Below, piece after piece: positions 61,564 to 64,000 of a DNA stretch of 64,000 nt (its first letter is position 1; each line of letters starts with the position of its first letter). The notes beneath the pieces are model-generated. The model had not been told where the DNA came from. It worked only from the letters and a program-made list of their open reading frames with translations, and ran no database searches. The stretch comes from Nitrospira sp. Lineage in GTDB: Bacteria > Nitrospirota > Nitrospiria > Nitrospirales > Nitrospiraceae. The position numbers and the translations under genes were made by a program. The stretch is taken from contig CP126121.1 in NCBI GenBank assembly GCA_030123625.1, forward strand, positions 4,070,179-4,134,178. Reading direction: 5' to 3'.

Positions 61564-62781
61564 GTGAGCGAGCTCACGGTGTTTCAATGGGTCTGTTTGA
61601 TCCCGGTCATTACGGGGTCGCTTTATAGTATCGTCTGCCTGGCCTGTGTCCTTATCGCAAAAGAGAAGTCTGACCTCTCTCAAAAAACTCCGACCAGCGG
61701 TTGGCCGCCTGTCACGATTCTCAAGCCAGTGCACGGACTCGAAAAGAACCTGGAACAGAATCTTCGGAGTGCCTGCCGACAAGACTATCCCCGCTATCAG
61801 GTCGTCTTTTCCGTGCAGCACGAGCATGATCCTGCAATTCCGCTCTTGCGGAAACTTCAAACGGAATTCGGCCCAGAGCTGGTGACGGTCGCCATTGAAA
61901 ACTATCAAGCCGGAAGTAATGGGAAGATCAACAATCTCATCGGGGGATTGGCCCACGCGCGGCATGACGTCCTTGTCATCAGCGACAGCGACGTGCGGCT
62001 GAGGCCGGACTATCTCAAGACCATCGTCGCCCCGTTGGAGAATCAGGACGTCGGTTTCGTCTGTACATTGTACAGGGCTGTCATGGCGAACACATGGTTC
62101 GAGAAAATGGAGTTGCTCACAATCAACGCCGAGTTGACCCCGAACATTATGTTTGCGCTCGTGACCGGTTCAGCCACGTTTTGCTTAGGAGCGTCCACCG
62201 CCGTGCGGAAGTCAACGCTGGATGAAATCGGTGGTCTCTCCAGCCTGGCAGATTATTTAGTCGAGGACTATGAAATGGGCCGACGCATTTGGTCTCAAGG
62301 GAAACGTATGGTGTGCCTGCCCTACTTCGTCGATACGACCGTTGATCTCAAGACAGCCACGGCTTGGTGGAATCATTTGGTGTACTGGGACCAGAACAAT
62401 CGTGCTGCCAGACCAGGAGCGCTTTTTTCCACGATCATCATAAGGCCGGTACCCTGTGCGGTTTTATTCGCTCTCTCGACGCTCGGTTCGTGGCTTGGGC
62501 CCATGGTGATGGCCGGTGCGATCATCATTCGATTCACGGTGGCCGGAATTATTATGCGTTGGGGGTTGGATGATCGCGAAGGGGCTCGTGCTTTGTGGCT
62601 TGTGCCGCTTCGCGATCTGGCGGCACTGGGATCGTGGATGTTGGCTTTCACAAAACGAACGACCGTGTGGCGCGATACGGAATTTCTGTTGACGAAGGAT
62701 GGTCGGCTTGTTCTTCAGAAAGGTGCAGAGTGCGACGCCTCATTGTCACAGGCGACGACTTCGGCCTCGCTATTCCGGTAA
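61564..62781 (+). CDS. hpnI: Hopanoid biosynthesis glycosyltransferase HpnI
   Basis: A 405-residue GT2 enzyme like ceramide glucosyltransferase. A membrane helix at 10-32 precedes the catalytic domain: PPVTILKPVHGLEKNLEQNL, NGKINNLIGGLAHARHDVLV, DSDVRLRPDYLKTIVAPLEN and ADYLVEDYEMGRRIWSQGKR. C-terminal helices lie near 290-365. The usual QxxRW acceptor motif appears as QNNRA. In hopanoid producers HpnI adds N-acetylglucosamine to bacteriohopanetetrol, followed by deacetylation by HpnK. It has a GTG start behind GAGGGGAG. It overlaps hpnK by 52 nt and follows a sigma-54-type promoter. Confidence 0.9.
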   Translation: MSELTVFQWVCLIPVITGSLYSIVCLACVLIAKEKSDLSQKTPTSGWPPVTILKPVHGLEKNLEQNLRSACRQDYPRYQVVFSVQHEHDPAIPLLRKLQTEFGPELVTVAIENYQAGSNGKINNLIGGLAHARHDVLVISDSDVRLRPDYLKTIVAPLENQDVGFVCTLYRAVMANTWFEKMELLTINAELTPNIMFALVTGSATFCLGASTAVRKSTLDEIGGLSSLADYLVEDYEMGRRIWSQGKRMVCLPYFVDTTVDLKTATAWWNHLVYWDQNNRAARPGALFSTIIIRPVPCAVLFALSTLGSWLGPMVMAGAIIIRFTVAGIIMRWGLDDREGARALWLVPLRDLAALGSWMLAFTKRTTVWRDTEFLLTKDGRLVLQKGAECDASLSQATTSASLFR

Positions 62782-63590
62782 ACGAGGCGATAGAAGAGGC
62801 TCATCGGAACGGCATCCTGACGACCGCCAGTCTGATGGTCGGAGCGACCTATGCCGCCGATGCGATAGAACGAGCTAGATGCCTTCCGATGCTCAAAGTG
62901 GGATTGCACCTTGTTCTCGTCGAAGGGCGGCCTGTGCTGTCCCCGTCCGTGATTCCGGACCTAGTCGACGAACAGGGGCTCTTCTCAACGCGCTTTCTGC
63001 AATCGGGGCTCAAATTCTTCTTTCGTTCAGGCGTTGCGCACCAGTTGGAAGCCGAAACACGAGCACAGTTTCAAGCGTTCAAAAAAACTGGTTTGGTGCT
63101 GGACCACGTGAATGCGCATAATCATATGCATCTTCATCCGACGGTGCTGAGCATTATTCTGAAAGTCGGGCAAGACTTTGGATTGCGCTCCATCCGCCTC
63201 CCGTATGAGCCGCTGATACCCTCCCTACGTGTTTGCCGAAATCGTCACGCAGGCCGGTTCTTATCGTGGGCCATGCTGTGGCCGTGGATGCAGTTGCTCA
63301 AATTAAGAGTCAAGCTCGCCGGAATGGAGTGTAACGATTTTGTCTTCGGGTTTCATGACAGTGGCCACCTCACGTCGGACTTGTTGAGGCAGTTTATTCG
63401 GCACCTTCCTACAGGAGTCTCGGAAATTTATTGTCATCCTGCAACGAGGCGCTGCCCTGAAATCGACGAGACCATGGCCGACTACGAACATGAAAAAGAG
63501 TTCAAAGCCTTGGTCGACCCGGATATCAGAGCCGCCTTGATGCAACATGGTGTGCAACGGCTGACGTTCAGCCAATTACTTCCCAATTAG
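62730..63590 (+). CDS. hpnK: Hopanoid biosynthesis deacetylase HpnK (YdjC-like)
   Basis: A 286-residue YdjC-type carbohydrate deacetylase. It starts at GTG 62730 (RRLIVTGDDFGLAIPVNEAI after the initiator), which puts the conserved TGDDFG motif at the N-terminus as in homologs and has AGAAAGG upstream. The open frame extends 45 codons further into hpnI but that part is not protein-like. The metal residues are the Asp of DDFG and the His of HVNAHNHMHLHP. ECNDFVFGFHDSGHL and EIYCHPATRRCPEID also fit. It deacetylates the N-acetylglucosaminyl hopanoid made by HpnI. Confidence 0.9.
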   Translation: MRRLIVTGDDFGLAIPVNEAIEEAHRNGILTTASLMVGATYAADAIERARCLPMLKVGLHLVLVEGRPVLSPSVIPDLVDEQGLFSTRFLQSGLKFFFRSGVAHQLEAETRAQFQAFKKTGLVLDHVNAHNHMHLHPTVLSIILKVGQDFGLRSIRLPYEPLIPSLRVCRNRHAGRFLSWAMLWPWMQLLKLRVKLAGMECNDFVFGFHDSGHLTSDLLRQFIRHLPTGVSEIYCHPATRRCPEIDETMADYEHEKEFKALVDPDIRAALMQHGVQRLTFSQLLPN

Positions 63591-63608
63591 ACAACCAAGA
63601 GGTTACGA

Positions 63609-63995
63609 ATGCTGAAAGTTCTCATCGCCATGACGATTGCGGCAGCTGCCGCCGCGGTCGGTCAGATTTTCGTTCGGCAAGGGATGCAACAAGTAGGTGC
63701 GTTGGAACAATATGCGCCACTCGCTTTAATGGGGTACTTCGGTCAGGCGCTGCTGAACCCCTATGTTGTCATCGGGACACTACTCAACGGGGTGTTCTAT
63801 TTTCTGTTTCTGGCCGCCTTGTCGTGGACGGATGTGACGGTGGTGTTGCCGATGACGGCCCTTGAGTTTGGAATAGCCGCAATTCTCGCCGTGCTTCTGC
63901 TCAACGAAGTGGTTCCCACCATGCGTTGGGCGGGGATCGCGCTGGTCATCGTGGGCGTGTTCCTGATTGCCTTAGCCGGTGGAGAGACCGCCTGA
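63609..63995 (+). CDS. SMR/EamA-type small membrane transporter
   Basis: A 128-residue protein with four predicted helices (IAMTIAAAAAAVGQIFVRQG; LLNGVFYFLFLAALSWTDVT; AILAVLLLNEVVPTMRWAGI; LVIVGVFLIALAGGE), similar to the EmrE/ArnE-ArnF group and to half of an EamA transporter. ArnE/F-like proteins flip lipid-linked sugars, so in this operon it may move the modified hopanoid or a sugar carrier across the inner membrane. That role is inferred from position only. It follows hpnK after 18 nt with an AGAGG ribosome site. Confidence 0.8.
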   Translation: MLKVLIAMTIAAAAAAVGQIFVRQGMQQVGALEQYAPLALMGYFGQALLNPYVVIGTLLNGVFYFLFLAALSWTDVTVVLPMTALEFGIAAILAVLLLNEVVPTMRWAGIALVIVGVFLIALAGGETA

Positions 63996-64000
63996 AATCC

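Overview
The window looks like the chromosome of a Nitrospirota bacterium, most likely Nitrospira. This is inferred from gene content: hopanoid genes hpnI and hpnK, a short EF-Ts, an argC-argJ block next to rplM-rpsI, many two-component genes, moderately high GC, and small intergenic hairpin repeats. No rRNA, tRNA, CRISPR array, prophage or intact transposase was found.

Layout. 1-4650: small unknown genes, a frameshifted creA remnant not covered by any intact reading frame, a lipoprotein, a higBA toxin-antitoxin pair, and a membrane cytochrome b with a Tat-exported molybdopterin enzyme. 4921-8843: two tandem radical SAM/B12-type paralogs. 8892-16304: single housekeeping and redox genes (PhzF, zinc-type dehydrogenase, CBS protein, MoaB, 2Fe-2S ferredoxin, Rieske protein, HNH nuclease, siroheme synthase, thiamine-binding protein). 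16627-20932: a hybrid histidine kinase and a FadL-type porin. 21009-30118, minus strand: rpsB-tsf-pyrH-frr-alr, argC-argJ, and two DUF151 nuclease genes with rplM-rpsI, plus a YggX-like protein. A 236-bp element with terminal inverted repeats sits between rplM and rpsI.

30697-37993 is an eight-gene, plus-strand, translationally coupled cluster behind a near-consensus sigma-70 promoter. It contains a glutamate-mutase-L-like ATPase with no mutase, a lipoyl/KOW-like protein, a DUF6754 protein and several membrane proteins. It is a good candidate for an undescribed membrane-associated system. 38261-56215 is an insecticidal-type Tc toxin locus in two giant genes: a fused TcB-TcC (SpvB/Rhs) protein with an unfamiliar C-terminal effector, and a 3299-residue TcA. 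It is followed by a MEMO-family protein lacking some expected metal ligands.

57712-63995 links signalling and membrane lipids: TPR protein, membrane histidine kinase, NtrC-type regulator, then a sigma-54-type promoter directly before hpnI-hpnK and an SMR-like transporter. The regulator may therefore control hopanoid head-group synthesis. Seven intergenic spaces carry hairpins built from 6- or 7-bp repeat units of three sequence types, which looks like a genome-wide repeat family.
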